NCBI GenBank assembly: GCA_029204045.2
Contig: CM055077.1
Location: forward strand, 6,711,221-6,775,220
DNA length: 64,000 nucleotides
Origin: Tillandsia leiboldiana
Taxonomy: Eukaryota; Streptophyta; Magnoliopsida; Poales; Bromeliaceae
Reading direction: 5' to 3'
Below, in pieces: positions 23,296 to 36,011 of this stretch (position 1 is its first letter; each line of letters opens with the position of its first letter). Under the pieces are notes generated by a model that was given only the letters and a program-made list of their open reading frames with translations, had not been told where the DNA came from and ran no database searches. The position numbers were made by a program, and so were the translations under genes.

Positions 23296-25923
23296 TGTCA
23301 CGCCCCGGGGGTTTATTGAAGCGGAAAATAGCGCAATAATTTTTTTTTTTTTTTTTTTTTTTTAAACATTCCCTCCCTCCGGCACGTGCCCAGACCCGCC
23401 ACACATACAAAGTCACCCCAGAAACGGACATAGTCTCCTTTGTATGTGTACGGCGTCACATTCACAACTTATACTTTAACCACACCAATCAAGACGAAGA
23501 CTAAAAGAGTAACTATTAAACATTCCACAATTACATTGACCAACTGAAGTTTGAAAGGATAAAGTCACGGGTTTGGAAAACGGTGCCCACACAACACATT
23601 GTTTTTAAAACGTTTTCGCAATCTCTTTTTCGAATGGCATTCAGTTTTGAAAGGATAAAACCACATATTTACAAAACGGTGTCCACACGACACCCCATTT
23701 TTAAAACAATTTCACAATCTCTTTTTTGTATTTTAAAACGACCGTCCAAAACGCATAAGTAAAACCGGTCAATCATAATGTCACAAGTCCGTCCCAACAT
23801 CCACACCATCCACGAAAAATAGAGTCACAAGCACAAAGTCTAACCAACTGAAATAACAACTAAGAAAAAGGGCAGAAGTCACCAGCCAAGAAAAAGGCCA
23901 AATCCATCTAGTCGCAACCTCACCGTCGTCCCTGATCCCACCCCTGACTGAATCTATCACAGTGTGGGAAGTCAATGACACGAAGAATAAGGAGTAACGT
24001 AAAGAGTGCAAGATGCTAAAAACAACTAAGAGCATCACAAACCGAAAGACCAGAGTATCCCTACTCCCCCTCATGTAGTCAATCGCAACCCCCTGTAAAA
24101 GTCAGAACTGAGCACCTGCCTCAGAAATACACACCGCTCTGACCTACCTCAGAAAAACATTCCACTCTGAGCACCTACCTCAGAAATACGATCCGCTCTG
24201 AGCACCTACCTCAGAAATACGCATCGCTCTCACCTTGTTGCTTTTAACCCCCAACCTACAGGGGCCCCCACTACGTCACCTTGTGGGGTTCACGGGTCAA
24301 CGTACCACCTATCCGGAAAAGTACACCAGTGCGGTGGCCAAACCGTTGGTGTGCATGAAGCAACCATGAGCATAGTAACCATAATAAAATGAGTGTCCAC
24401 CTGCGACACTCGTTGCTCAAAAAAGTATAAGTGCCGATACACGTGCAGAACATGGGGTTAGTCATCAACTCATATTATCCCTTACTACGATAAACATAAC
24501 AATAACCATCTATACAATAAGAAGGTTCTAAGGGTGTACCCACCTCAAGATGCCTCGGCCGGAACACTCAGAAAAGACTTGCGTCCTCGCATGATTCCCG
24601 GACCTAAAAAGGAAAACCCCACCAAAAACATAACATCAATAAACTAAACCGTGTCCAGCGAAAAACTGTAGCCCCGAACTCTGTCCAGGAAAAGACAGAG
24701 AACACCAAGACCCACCCAGATGCTGCACAAGAACAGCGCGGCGCAAAGACAACGCGGCGCGGCGGCGGGGAGCATGCGGAGCAGCCCCACGCGGGTGCGC
24801 GCTGCGGCGGTGTGGCCCCGCGCGGGCACCAGCCCCGCGCGGGCGTGCTGCATGCAGAGCAGCCCCACGCGAGCACCAGCCCCGCGCAACGCGCTGCATG
24901 CAGAGCAGCCCCGTGCGGGCACCAGCCCCGCGCGGGTGTCCGCTGCGTGCAGAGCAGGCCCGCGAGCAGCAGCGGCTGCCCCGCGCGGGCACAACCCCGC
25001 GCGGGCGCGCAAGGGGCGCGGCAGCAGCGGCTGCCCCTCGCGGGCGCGTAGGCGGCGCGGCAGCAGCCCCGCGTGGGTTGCCTCCCCGCGCGGGCGCTCG
25101 CAGCGCGGCAGCCACAGCTGCCCCGCGCGGGCACAAGCCCCGCGCGGGCGCGTGCGGCCCTTGAAGCCGCGCGCGGGTCCTGTCGCCGCGCGACTGCAAG
25201 CGACTCGGCGCAACGCTGCTGCCCGCACGCGGCACGGCGCGGCGCGCGGCCCTTCAGCGGCGCGCGGGTAGCGCGCTCCTCAGCCGCGCGGCGGTAGCGA
25301 GGCGGCGGCGCGGCCGTGGCTAGGGCATCCTAGCGTCGCCCAAACATCCAGACCAAAAATGCGAAACCCAAAACCTAAAACACGGAACGACGAAAACGCG
25401 GGAGAGATAAACGCCGCTAACCTTGCTCTAACGGAGAAGACACCTCGATTTCGTTCCTTGCGGTAGTGAGCATCCGGATCCACTCCCCGTTGACGGTGAC
25501 GTTTCGTTCCCGGCCTCCGACACGTTGATGGACGAACCGATCTCCTTTTCTCTCTTTTCTTTCTCCCCTCCCCCGAACTAGGGTTAGCCGTTCTTGGGAA
25601 AAAAATAATAAATAATTACATAAAACAATATCTTTTCTACGTACGAATCCCAAAATTCCGGTAAAAGGGATTCTCCTACCAACTTCTTGATAAGAGTGCC
25701 ACCTAACCCACATTCTAAAACAGCTGGCGCGGATTTCGATGCACCAGGGTCTTAACAGGTTCGACTTATCCTATCGTACCTGTTAACACAAAAGACTCAT
25801 TCTGTGAGATCCGTAAGTCAGATTTCAAATCCGATCTCTTTGTCATTCTCCGTTTTTCGAGCTCCACCACAGAAAAATACACGCAAGCACAGAAGATCTA
25901 CCCTAAAAAGTCGTGGCACTACA
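23296..25923 (-). mobile_element. Nested solo LTR related to the Tekay-like element
   Basis: Opens TGTCACGCCCCGGGGG and closes GTGGCACTACA on the plus strand, with GGGAA at 23291-23295 and 25924-25928. Its middle part (ACAGGGGCCCCCACTACGTC, GTGGCCAAACCG, GAGCATAGTAACC) matches the LTRs at 39673-41928 and 46620-49432, so it is a relative of that chromovirus family on the minus strand. No interior is present. It has a poly-T run at 23341-23363 and a GC-rich tandem region at 24720-25320. Confidence 0.88.
24720..25320. repeat. GC-rich tandem array in an LTR
   Basis: Variants of GCCCCGCGCGGGCACCA and GCATGCAGAGCAGCCCC repeat with spacing of a few tens of bases. The repeats are CpG-dense and carry the palindromes CCGCGCGG and GCATGC. 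Similar arrays occupy the same place in the two related LTRs at 41040-41215 and 48345-48690. Long alanine/arginine-rich frames on both strands are by-products of this composition. Confidence 0.85.
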
Positions 25924-27407
25924 GGGAAAACCCCCAACGGGTGTGAGAACTACACCAAAAGGGAGTTCTCAGTGGGTACCGCCACCAGGCCCGACGGTCT
26001 GCCCACTAAGTCTACTAGAGGCATAAGATAACGAAGCAGTAAAAACTGAACAAGAAAGCTGGAGATACTCTACAGCTACAATGCCTCTATCTAAATGCTC
26101 AAAAGGGGAAAAACAAGTGAAGGTATGCAACCACTCACACACGAGGTGCATAATCGACCCAATCGAGCTGACTGCCACATCTGGTCCAGTCAAGCCTGCG
26201 CCTCCCTAGTGTATCAACATAGGGTGTCCAATCGGACTAACTCGCTATCAAATAGTGGCACCTGCAGGCTATAGTCGAAATCCACGCTCTCTCTCAGAAC
26301 GGATATACTCAAGATCCTTAACATCTCGCACAACGGTCGAAATACTCACAACGACCCCAGGACCACCGTCAACCCCAAACGGTTCCCAACAACACTAGCA
26401 CTGGTCTAAACACAGCTACTAGACTCCACTCAGCCCCCAAGCACGAGTGCAACAATAAAAGTACCTGCCTGAAATAAACCCAATCAATGGACTAGTAAAA
26501 ACTGGCACTGCCTGCTCAAACTGTCTCAAGTATCTGCTAACAGATCGGCACTCACTGACCGGCACTCATCTGTCTGGTACTTACTAGCCGCTGTGTAAAT
26601 CGCCTACTCCGGAGTGGCACTCGAGGGGAGCGACCCGCTCGAGTAAAGTATCACTGTAACAAGTATCACGATATAGCAGGACTGGATCACGACTATGATC
26701 GAAGTGGGAAAATCCATCCACTAAAGAAAACCCGATCCCCTATCTGATGCAAAAGTACACAAAAAGTGGGAAACTCCATCCACTAGAGAAATCCGATCCC
26801 CAATCTGATGCACAAGTAAACATCCGGTGAACCGCCCAATGGCCGCGGTCGTCGCAATACCCCCCGATCTACAATCCGGTACAACAACCGACACCCGGCC
26901 AACCGCCCAATATCCGCGGTCGCCGTAATACCCTACCATCCACAATCTGGCACCATATCCAACATCCGGTCAACCTCCCAATATCCGCGGTTGCCGCAAC
27001 ACCCCACAACCCACAATCAAGTCCAACCTGTCCCAGACTCGAAGTCTCGACTACACTATCCCAAACCCCTGCTCGAACCCGAGCAACATGAATCACCTGA
27101 CTAACGAATAAGGAGAAAAGAAGCAAACATGGTTTCTCCTAAGTCAAGTCCCAACATGATAGTGTAGCAATAAAAGATGGCCTATCTAGATGTCCATACA
27201 AGCATGCATTTGTCCTCAAGAAGATGAAAGGGAGTAAATCACATAATAGCTCCACAAGGGTATAACCAATATGCCTAAAATCACTAATCCACTACACCTG
27301 TCCATAATCCATGATTCATAAGAAATCATTTCAGGTGATATCCGCACATAGATACATAATCCTGCCCCATCGCATAATCACATCCCAAAAAAAGGCTATG
27401 TGCTAAC

Positions 27408-28738
27408 TGCTACGGAATTTGAGTTGGCGTATTTCGTGGATTCGGTTAAGTCTTGAAGATTGAAGATAAAGAAGGTTCGATCATATAACTCAATCTCAAG
27501 AAAGAAGAATTCAAAAGGATCAGGTATGTTTAACTAATTATTTTTGGTGATCCGAATACTTCTTATAGTGTAGAAACACTTGGATGAATTTTTAATTGCA
27601 TAAAAATCAAAAACTGGACATGGGACATGTTCAGGATCCGGATCAGACATTCCAATCCGGATCCCGAAGGGTGTTAGTTCATACGCAAATTCAATCCGGA
27701 TCCAAGCCCTCTTTTGATCCGGATCCCGAACACTGGTTTTTACCGAAATATATGAACGATCCGGATCAGGCATTTCAATCCGGATCCCGAACATTGGTGT
27801 TTGGTGAATTGTATGAACGATCTGGATCAGGCACTTCGATCCGGATCCCGAACCTTTATTTTTCTGGAAACTGCCTGTCTCGTTACTGCAATCCGGATCG
27901 CCGAAATCCGATCCGGATCGTCGTCCTGAAAAATTCCAGAAAAGGTTAGTTTTTGATTCTTATCCTCTTCCAACGGTTTCTAACCTATATATAGACCCTT
28001 TAATTCATCTTTTAGGGTACGACGCAAAAAGCGAAAAATACGACCGAAATAGAAAAATTCACATATAGAGAAGAAAGGAAATACTAGATTTAATTCTATG
28101 TTTCTTCATCTATATTATTAATTTGATTCTAGGTTTTCCATACTCAGATTTTGAGTAGAATCAAATTAATGAATACTTAGATGGTATTTCTGATCTATTT
28201 CTAATCTAAGTATTCGGCGGATCATCACCACCCAAAAAATAACGATTTTCCCAAAATCGGCGCGTGGACTCGCGTGGCCTTGTGGATTCAAGGTGCAACC
28301 GCTCTCGTGGATTCGGAGCGAGGTACGTTCGTGGATTCGAAGCATGCTACTGGGTGCAGATCGTGGATTCGGTCGGACGTCGTGGACTCGACGTTGGACG
28401 CCGTGGATTCGGCGTTGGACGCAGATCGTGGATTCGAGAAGCGTTGCGGAGCGAGCGGAGAAGATCAACTAGGAGCGTATGGAAAAAGGTTGAGTCGTCT
28501 GTGAGTACGGTATATCACCTTTGTACGTGTTATAATTCTAGTGGATTTCACCGTGTTATCGGTCCCGTGGTTTTTTACTCCGGTTTGGAGTTTTCCACGT
28601 AAAAATCTCTGCGTGTTATTTATTTTTTCGCATTGGGTTTTATATCGCAACGATTTTTGAGTGTTTATTGTTTACACCTATTCACCCCCCTCTAGGTGTT
28701 TTTTTCCCTATTTAGATCCAATTATATATAACCCAACA
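27408..28738 (+). mobile_element. Nested solo LTR, SIRE-like Ty1/copia
   Basis: Starts TGCTACGGAATTTGAG and ends ATAACCCAACA, with CTAAC at 27403-27407 and 28739-28743, inside the giant solo LTR. The right part contains the complement of the CACCTAGAGGGG-type stretch seen in many SIRE-type copia LTRs, and the left part matches the start of the LTR at 33841-35082 in opposite orientation (GTTTGGCGTATTTC-like, TTGAAGAT). It contains repeated AATCCGGATCCCGAA motifs (27640-27920). No interior, so a solo LTR. Confidence 0.82.
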
Positions 28739-29876
28739 CTAACATGGCATGTTAATAATCACATAGGGTAACATTCCCTTAGGTAAGCTCTCACTAATTA
28801 TCAACATGGATATCCAAATCTTGCAAGTCCTCATAATATATAACATGTATATTAATCTTGCAATTCTTTATACAATCATCATTACTAAGCTTACCCCTCA
28901 ATCACATACATAGTACCCTAAACATGCATGCATTCTATCAAATAGAATTAGGGAACCGACCACCGGTTCTGGAGACAAAGCAACCCACCTGAATCGCTTT
29001 CCGCAGGCAAAGCTAAAATCGGTGAAGTGCGCAGTCACTCACAATCAAAATCCACCGAAACAGCACCCTCGGTACTCAGTTGCACAAGCCTCTGCTCCAA
29101 CCGACATCACAACCACACCACACTAATCAATACCCCAAATCGCACCCGCTGTTTTGCAAAACAGCACAAAGAAGAGGGTTTTTCACCTGCGTGCAGTCTT
29201 CAAAAAAAATCCAGAAAAATCACGGTTGTGATCCTCGCGACGAGTAGATCCATATCGAGTATTTATACATCTCGTTCCGACACCTGTAGGCCAAGATACA
29301 CCCAAATCAATGCGGTAAGTCAACTACCCCACGAACACAAGTCTGCGGAAAAACAGCCGCGAAGAAGCATAATTATCACCTTTGAAGAGTTCTCCAAAAA
29401 TTCCAATAAAAATACGGGCGCATTCCTCTCGAAGCGTAGATGCCGATTGAGTCCTCATACACTCCGATCCGATGCCCGTAGGCCGAGAAATCCCAACATT
29501 ACTCCACCGCTGTCCCATACCCCGCAGCAGTACAAAGGGTCACAAAAACACCTCGGGAACACCACCAAAAAATCAAAACGGAGCAAAGTTTTTAGCACAG
29601 AAATCGAAGGCGTACCTCTCCTGAACGCAGTGTTGTGAAAATCGGCTCAAAATTCCATCGGGGTAGCTCTGAGGGCCTCGCGTACTCAAAAGCGACGGTA
29701 GAATCCAAAAACGAAGGAGCGTCGAAGTGCGCCGCGTCGCAGAAAACGCCTATGCTGCGGCATCCCAAAAACCCGAAAATCCTCCACAAGATGCAGCACA
29801 CAAGGAAGTAGAAGTTTACTGAAGAAGTTCCCGTGAGAAACAGGCCAGAAAGCCCAGCAATGAAGCAGTACTGGGC

Positions 29877-30385
29877 CTATTTATAGGCCTAGCCCGAACA
29901 AATCCGAAAATATCGGATCTGTCCCTGGATTCGGGCGCTCGGACCACAATCGGGCGCCCGAATCCCCAACGGAGTCCCCTGCGAAGAGCGCCCGGAGCCA
30001 CCTCCTCGCGCCATGTCGCCCATAACAGGCAACAGCTAAATCCACGCCTCACGCCGCGCCGCGTGGCCCGCGCGGGAACCGCGCGTCAATGCGTCGGTCG
30101 CCGGGCCCACGTGCGCGCCTGCCGCGCCGCCCGCACCCTGCTGCGCACGCATCCCGAGGCTCCCTCACCCGACACCGTGGACCGCGCTTGATGCGCCAGC
30201 CACTCTCCTGCTGCCACGCGTCCAATGCGAACCACTCGAAAGACGCCAAGTGGCACACGCCCCCGCTGCACCGCGCTCGCCCGCGCCTGCGCGCTGCCCG
30301 CGCCAGCTCCCATGGGCCTGACCCACTGCGCCGCGACCCCTGCTCCGCCACGTGGCGTATGGCAGCAACAGGAAGCCACCACGTG
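29877..30385 (-). promoter_or_regulatory. U3 promoter of the minus-strand giant LTR
   Basis: On the minus strand, CACGTG cores (30380, 30349, 30108) lie upstream of a perfect 12-bp inverted repeat GGATTCGGGCGC/GCGCCCGAATCC (29954-29965 and 29927-29938), followed some 40 bases later by GGCCTATAAATA (29877-29888). The same order is found in the LTR at 62627. It is the likely transcription start region of this LTR. Confidence 0.6.
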
Positions 30386-30715
30386 GCACTCTTCTCGGTC
30401 CACCGGTCCACCGTGCACCCGAAAACACTAGAAATCTTCCGGGTGTCCGTTTTCGGGCGTCCGGACTCAGAAAAATACAACCAAGTAGTCGATTTCCATC
30501 GTTTTCGCGCGCTGAGTCCAAATCCGATGTATGTTTTGCCCAATTCCACTTCTAAAATTTGTCAAAGGCATCTAAATAAGTAATCTTAATCCAAATTTCA
30601 CGCTGAGTCTAATTCTTGGGTCCAATTTGCGCACAAACACCTCCAACACACAACATAGGCCTGCATAAGTCACTAAACACACCGCAAAAGCTCAGTGGAG
30701 ATCCGGGTCACCACA

Positions 30716-33700
30716 AGGCTTCCATACCTTTTTTAACGATGATTCTCTATAGGTTTTGGAGGGTTTTTGGAGAAATGGGATTCTAGGGTTAGATTTGGGG
30801 CTTTTGAATTTTTGGGGGTTTTGATCTGAATTGATCATACCTTTTTCTAATCGAAAGTTAGAGAAGATCCCTAGGTAACTTTGATTTGAAGATGGTGAAG
30901 GCTACGACGGTCAATTTCAAAAAATGGTCCAAAATGGGCGTTTTCGTTCGGTAGTTGCGAAAGAGTACCAAAACGACCGCAGGAACCCAATTGCAAGTGA
31001 CTATGATCAATTGAGGATGAAACAAGATGGGTTGTGCATAACCAAAGTGATTAGGTCATTTCCACGTTGAAAGTGTAAATTTAATATTAATTTTTCTGAT
31101 GCATGTAATGATAGGTTAATTGGTAAAATGCGTAGGCATAGATCGTATGCTACTTAGAATAAATTAACTGCTATTGGACAAATAACATTAAGCAAGTGGA
31201 AACACATAGGATATATATGTATTCCTAAGTGTGGACATAGGTCGATTTCCTCTAGAAAAGTTAGAGAACTCGACAGGTAAGAAAATAAGGACTAGAGATC
31301 ACATAAATCATGAATCCTAGGTGTGGACATTTAGGATAGGAAAGAACATGATTGAACTAGAAAATCTAGTGTCATTGAATATAGGTTGAAAAAATATAGA
31401 GGCGAGAGGACCACTTGGACAGGTAGTGTCACGGAACCTAGCGTCGTGAAACATAAGTTGGACACCTAGTGGTTAGAGTGCCATGGAGACAACGAACCTA
31501 GAAAGGTCGGTAAATAGGGTTAACAGTGGACCCCTAAGACCTTAAGAGAGACGATTCCGGAATCCCTAACTGTTATCCGTAGGTGCGTGTGGTGAATCCC
31601 CTCCTACTAGTTGACAGGACTCGAGGGTACGTGTGGTGGATCCCTGCCTATCGGGTACCCTATAGCTGGCGCATGTGGTGGATCCTCACAAAGCGTAGGG
31701 TGTGTATTTGAGGGAGTGTATAGACATTTCCCCTCTGTTGAATATAGTATTATCGAAGGTGCGTGTGGTGTACCCTGCCGATGGCAAGAATTGCGACTAG
31801 AATACGTGTGGTGCACCGGCTTTCGCTAAATTAGCAAAGTGCGGCTAAGTCACCTTGAACCCATTTTAAAATATGGTAAAAAGGGTTTGGAGCAAGATTG
31901 GTTTGCAGCAAGATACATTTGGACCAAAGTTGAGTCAAAAGCGAGCAAGAAAAACCCAAACTGGAGCTTCTGAGCTCTTTCGGGCGCCCTAAACAGGGTG
32001 CGGATGCTCGACCTCACTATCGGGCGTAGGGAAGGTGCCCGTGTCTGTATTTTCAGATTCTCAACCCAAGAGCTAGTTTTTGGTGGGTGAGGCCTTTCGG
32101 ACACTCGGGATGTCCTACGGGCGCCCGGAGTAGTAGTAGCAGGCGCAGGGGAGGGTGCCCGGGTCCGTACTTGCGGGTCCTCAACCTGAGAGCAATCACT
32201 CGGTGTGTTCGAGGTTTCGGACGCCCCAAACGTCGTGTGGGCACCCTAGAAGCCTTGCGGAATTGTAGCTACGAGGTTTCGGACGTCCGAAACAGGGTTG
32301 AGGGCGCTTGAAACGCGCGGTGATTGACAGGGTTAGGTAGGGATTAGATAATTCTTTTGGGGGCAAAAGGGTAATTTCACCCCATCTGTCACAGCCGCCT
32401 ACCCTTAACTAAAACCCACCTAAACTCCTTTTCTCTCTCACTCTCTCTTTCCTTCACATTTTCCCTCTATCTCTCTGCATTTGGCACCTAGAGAAGAATA
32501 ATAAGTGGAAGAAGAAGGGGAAGGAGAGGAGCAGCTCTTGGAGACCCTATTGGCTGGGGTTGATATCCAAAATAGCAAGAAAAATCAAAGGGAAGCTCTA
32601 TGGAGAGCTTTGGGAGGAGAAGAAGAAGACTTTCTCCTTTCCCTTTTTACTAGAAGGCTTGAGAGAGGTATGTGGAAGTTAAGGGTTTTGTGGTTTTGGT
32701 GTTTAAAAGAGATTTTATGATCTCTTATGACTTTTTATCCCATTTTTTAGGGGTTTCTTGAAGGGTTAAGGGATCCGAGAGGTCAAGCAACCTTTTCGTG
32801 TAAAGAGAACTATAAGGTGGGGGATTTCACCAAAAAGGGTGAACGAAACTGTTTGTTCTTATGCTTTTCTTAACCTAGAAGCATTAATGTAAGAGCAATA
32901 GCTTTCTAGTGCATATATGTGTCAGTAAATTAGGGTTTAGCCCTAAGTTGTGAAAATGGATTACAAGATTTACCTTGCATATATGGGAACCAAGAAACCT
33001 AGTTGTAGGTTGATTTGCATGGATATGGACTTAGGAGAAAACCTAGGTCAAGGTTTGAGTGGCATTGAACTTAGGGCAAAATCTAAGAAAAAAGGGACAG
33101 AATTTCAATATAGAGTCATTGAACTCTAGGTTAGTGTGGCATGATGTGAGTGTTGGTGTCCTTGGGGCATTTGGAACCCTAGAGTCTTGAACTTAGGTTC
33201 TTATGTGTAAATTGAGTAAACAAGAGAACTCAAATACAATTTGGTATTCTTAGGGCATCCTAACTATCATAGATTAATAGCCTAGGGTAAAAGAGAAGAG
33301 TAAAAAGTAAATAAGCTTCCGGAAGTGATAAATGGTCAATGGGAAGGTTACGAGCATATTTCGACTCCCGGGGGATGGTTACAAGCATATTTTGACTCCC
33401 TATGCCAATGAGTGTCAAAATACCTTAAACTCATTTATGGCAAGTGAAAAGGGTTCTCCGCATAAGTCGACTCTCCGTGAAATGGATTTAAAGGAGCCCA
33501 AGCAACCGTCGAGTAGAAGGGGTTTCATGCATAAGTCGACTCTCTATGAAAAACTTTATATGAAACTTAAATCATAATGTGATTAGTGTGACCGATTGCG
33601 GTTGGGTTAAATGTAACCCTTAAGTAGCGGCATAGTGGCCAAGTGGTATAGTAGCCAGTGTGGCATGGCATAATAGCATGTTGGCATGTATGCATGAACT

Positions 33701-33840
33701 AGTAGTGTAGGATTTTTATACCACGTACTAGTTTAGTTTTACTGCTTTTCATATATATCTTGCTACTAATGCTTCCATTGGACCAAGAGGTGTAGATCAT
33801 ATTTGTCGATGAATGAACCCACTTGAATTAATTAGTAGTT
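30716..33840 (+). mobile_element. LTR-like DNA, right part
   Basis: Continues 21980-22790 beyond the AGGCT duplication. It holds repeats of GTGTGGTGGATCCC (31580-31820), a cluster of CGGGCGCCC-type palindromes (31980-32300), a pyrimidine-rich stretch like a leader (32430-32480) and GCTTCCATTGGACCAAG near 33768, which occurs in the LTR at 36012-38923 on the opposite strand. So part of it is a relative of that LTR. More than one element may be present; boundaries inside were not resolved. It stops at the SIRE-like LTR at 33841. Confidence 0.4.
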
Positions 33841-35082
33841 TGTGGGTTATGGGATCCAAGGATCTAAATAGGGGAAAAACCACCTAGAGGGGGGGGTGAA
33901 TAGGTGTAAACAATAAAACTCAGAAATCTTTGCGTAAAACATAACCCAATGCAGAAAAATAAAAATATACGCAAGATTTTACGTGGAAAACTCCATCACA
34001 GGAGTAAAAAACTACGGGACCGATCACACGAAAAAATCCACTAAGATTAAACACGTACAAGGTGATATAACGCAACACTATGACTCAACCTTTTTCATGC
34101 TCCGAGTAGACCTTTTCCGCAGTCCTCATCGCGCCTCGATCACACGATTTGCGTCCAACTTCGAATCCATGAAGTCCAACGTCAAATCCACGACGTCCAA
34201 CCGAATCCACGGTCTTCACCAATTTGGCACAAGTCGATCACACAAACGCGCCTCTCTCCGAATCCACGAAGTCGATAAACACCTTGAATCACAAGGCCAC
34301 GCGAATCCACACGCCGATTCTCCTTTCGAAAATCGTTGTTTGTTTATTGGTGGTGATGATATTTGAATACTTAGATCAATATAGATAGACTAGAAAACAC
34401 CATCTAAGTATTTATCGATTTGATTCTTCAAAAGAAAAGGAGATTGAAAAACCTCGAATCAAACCGATAAATATAGAGAAAGAAAACCTAAAATCGAAAG
34501 TGTTTACATTTTCCTCTCTATATGTGGATTTATTTTTCTTACCTTTGATCCCTTTTTGGATACCCTAAAAGATGAACTTTTGGGTCTATTTATAGGTTAG
34601 AAATATTTTGGAAAGAGATAAGAATCAAAAACTATCTTAACAGAATTTTTCTCGCACGGCGGTCCGGACTGGATTTCCGGACTGTCGTCTTAGACAATTT
34701 TTTTTTCAGAAATAAGGTTCGGGGTCCGGACTGGATGGGTTTGATTCGGACTATTTCATGCGATTTAACAAAAATAATGTTCGGGGTCCGAACTGGTTTT
34801 TCGCATGAACCAAACTATGTTCGGGGTCCGGACTGGATCTGCCTGATCCGGATTCTGAACATATAAAATGTCCAGTTTTTTATTTTTATTCAATGAAAAT
34901 TATTCCAAGTATTTCTAAACTATAAGAATGTATTCAAATCATCAAAAATATTTAATTTAACGTACCTGATCATTTTGAATCCATTCTTCTTGAGATTGAT
35001 GTATGTGATCTTCAAGTCTTTATCTTTAATCTTCAAAACTCAAAACACTTCATGAAATACGCCAATACAAAAATCCTTAACA
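33841..35082 (-). mobile_element. 3' LTR of a SIRE-like Ty1/copia element
   Basis: On the minus strand the LTR starts TGTTAAGGATTTTTG directly after a purine tract (complement of 35084-35094, AAAGGGGGAGA), a typical SIRE PPT, and ends near CCATAACCCACA (33841). It contains the CACCTAGAGGGG stretch and repeated GGTCCGGAC motifs (34670-34860). It is related to, but clearly different from, the solo LTR at 27408-28738. No duplication could be verified, because the element's other end is missing. Confidence 0.75.
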
Positions 35083-36011
35083 ATCTCCCCCTTTAGCGGT
35101 TTCGTGACAAAACATATAATCCACATAACAAAATAGAAAATAATTTTTGTTGCTATCACCATACAACAAAAATACGTATGAACGATCCAAATAAATGTAA
35201 ATACAAGATTTAACTCCTAAAACAAACTCTAGACTTAGACATAATCAGGGAGTCTTCAAATCTTGTTATCTCTGCAAAATAAAATTCTTGACAAAAGAAA
35301 AACGTAAGTACCTCAAGAATTTAAATCAGTAAACAACCAGAGAGATTATTCATACATGACATCAAGAATTTTATATGTACAAGTATAGTCAATCAGAGTT
35401 TACATACCTTTAAGTATCATCAAAGTTCCATATGTCAATGTTATGTTCAAAGTTCAAGGGTTCACAAAGTTAACAAGTTCAAAGTTAGTCATCACATGTC
35501 ATATGTCACTTATTAATAAATATTACATACCCAAATAGTTAGTCAAATAGTTAGTCTCAAGGCATGTTAGAGTTCAGTTCCACTTACCCTTCTTCTTCTT
35601 CTTCTTCTTCTTACCTAAGGGTACTTAAGTTCTCATGTCTCTCCCCCTTTTTGTCACTAAAAAAGCCAAAACAGAAATTGCGAGGAGGATGTTCAACTGA
35701 AATGCAAACAAAAGAAAAACCTACAAAAGAACTTGTTAAAAAAAAAACTAAAACTCTTGTCTTCAAACTTCAATCTGATCCAGAGTCCTCTGAGCTACTA
35801 CAACCTAGCTTTGCGAAAATCTTTTTCACCAACTTGGTCTAAAACTTGTATTTTTTTTTCAACTCCAGTTGGGTGGCTGTGATTCGTTGAAGGTCAGAAG
35901 AAATCCGACCTTGCTCAATAGAAATTCGCTCTAGCTCAGATGAAAGTCTTTGTTGTTCCCGATAGATTTAAGTAACAAACGCTTCATCCTCTGAAGTTTC
36001 AAAAAGTCCTG
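35083..36011 (-). mobile_element. SIRE-like interior, 3' end
   Basis: Sequence between the PPT of the SIRE-like LTR and the gypsy element that interrupts or truncates it at 36012. It carries the end of a degenerate reading frame (35770-36010) and otherwise non-coding AT-rich sequence, as is usual between the last frame and the 3' LTR in this lineage. Confidence 0.55.
35770..36010 (-). pseudogene. C-terminal coiled-coil fragment of a SIRE-like frame
   Basis: The minus strand reads an acidic stretch (ETSEDEAFVT), a heptad-like stretch (EQQRLSSELERISIEQGR, then SSDLQRITATQLELKKKY) and a serine/acidic end CSSSEDSGSD before a stop at 35770-35772. Two in-frame stops break it. SIRE elements carry an extra, env-like or unknown frame with coiled coils after pol, and the position fits, but the assignment is by position and composition only; another 3' frame is possible. 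The fragment is truncated upstream by the element at 36012. Confidence 0.4.

Larger units (their letters stand above)
22791..30715 (-). mobile_element. Giant solo LTR, minus strand, with two nested solo LTRs
   Basis: On the plus strand it opens TGTCACGCTCCGGGG, the reverse complement of the superfamily's LTR end, and closes GGGTCACCACA, the complement of a TGTGGTGACCC start. AGGCT flanks both sides (22786-22790 and 30716-30720). Removing the insertions at 23296-25923 and 27408-28738 leaves about 3.95 kb, the size of the other members. Minus-strand modules are all present: terminal hairpin (about 22842-22867), TTTTGCAGAGTC (about 23262), GAGAACT hairpin (about 25946-25971), the donor-like block (about 28985), TATA (29877-29888), the GGATTCGGGCGC repeat and G-boxes. 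Confidence 0.9.

Noticed and set aside
24604..25297. Several overlapping 180-200 residue open frames on both strands
   Set aside because: They run through a GC-rich tandem array in an LTR, are Ala/Arg/Pro-rich repeats of the array unit, and carry no domain.
24720..25320. CRISPR-like array
   Set aside because: Repeats are variable, contiguous and GC-rich without unique spacers, and the context is a plant LTR.
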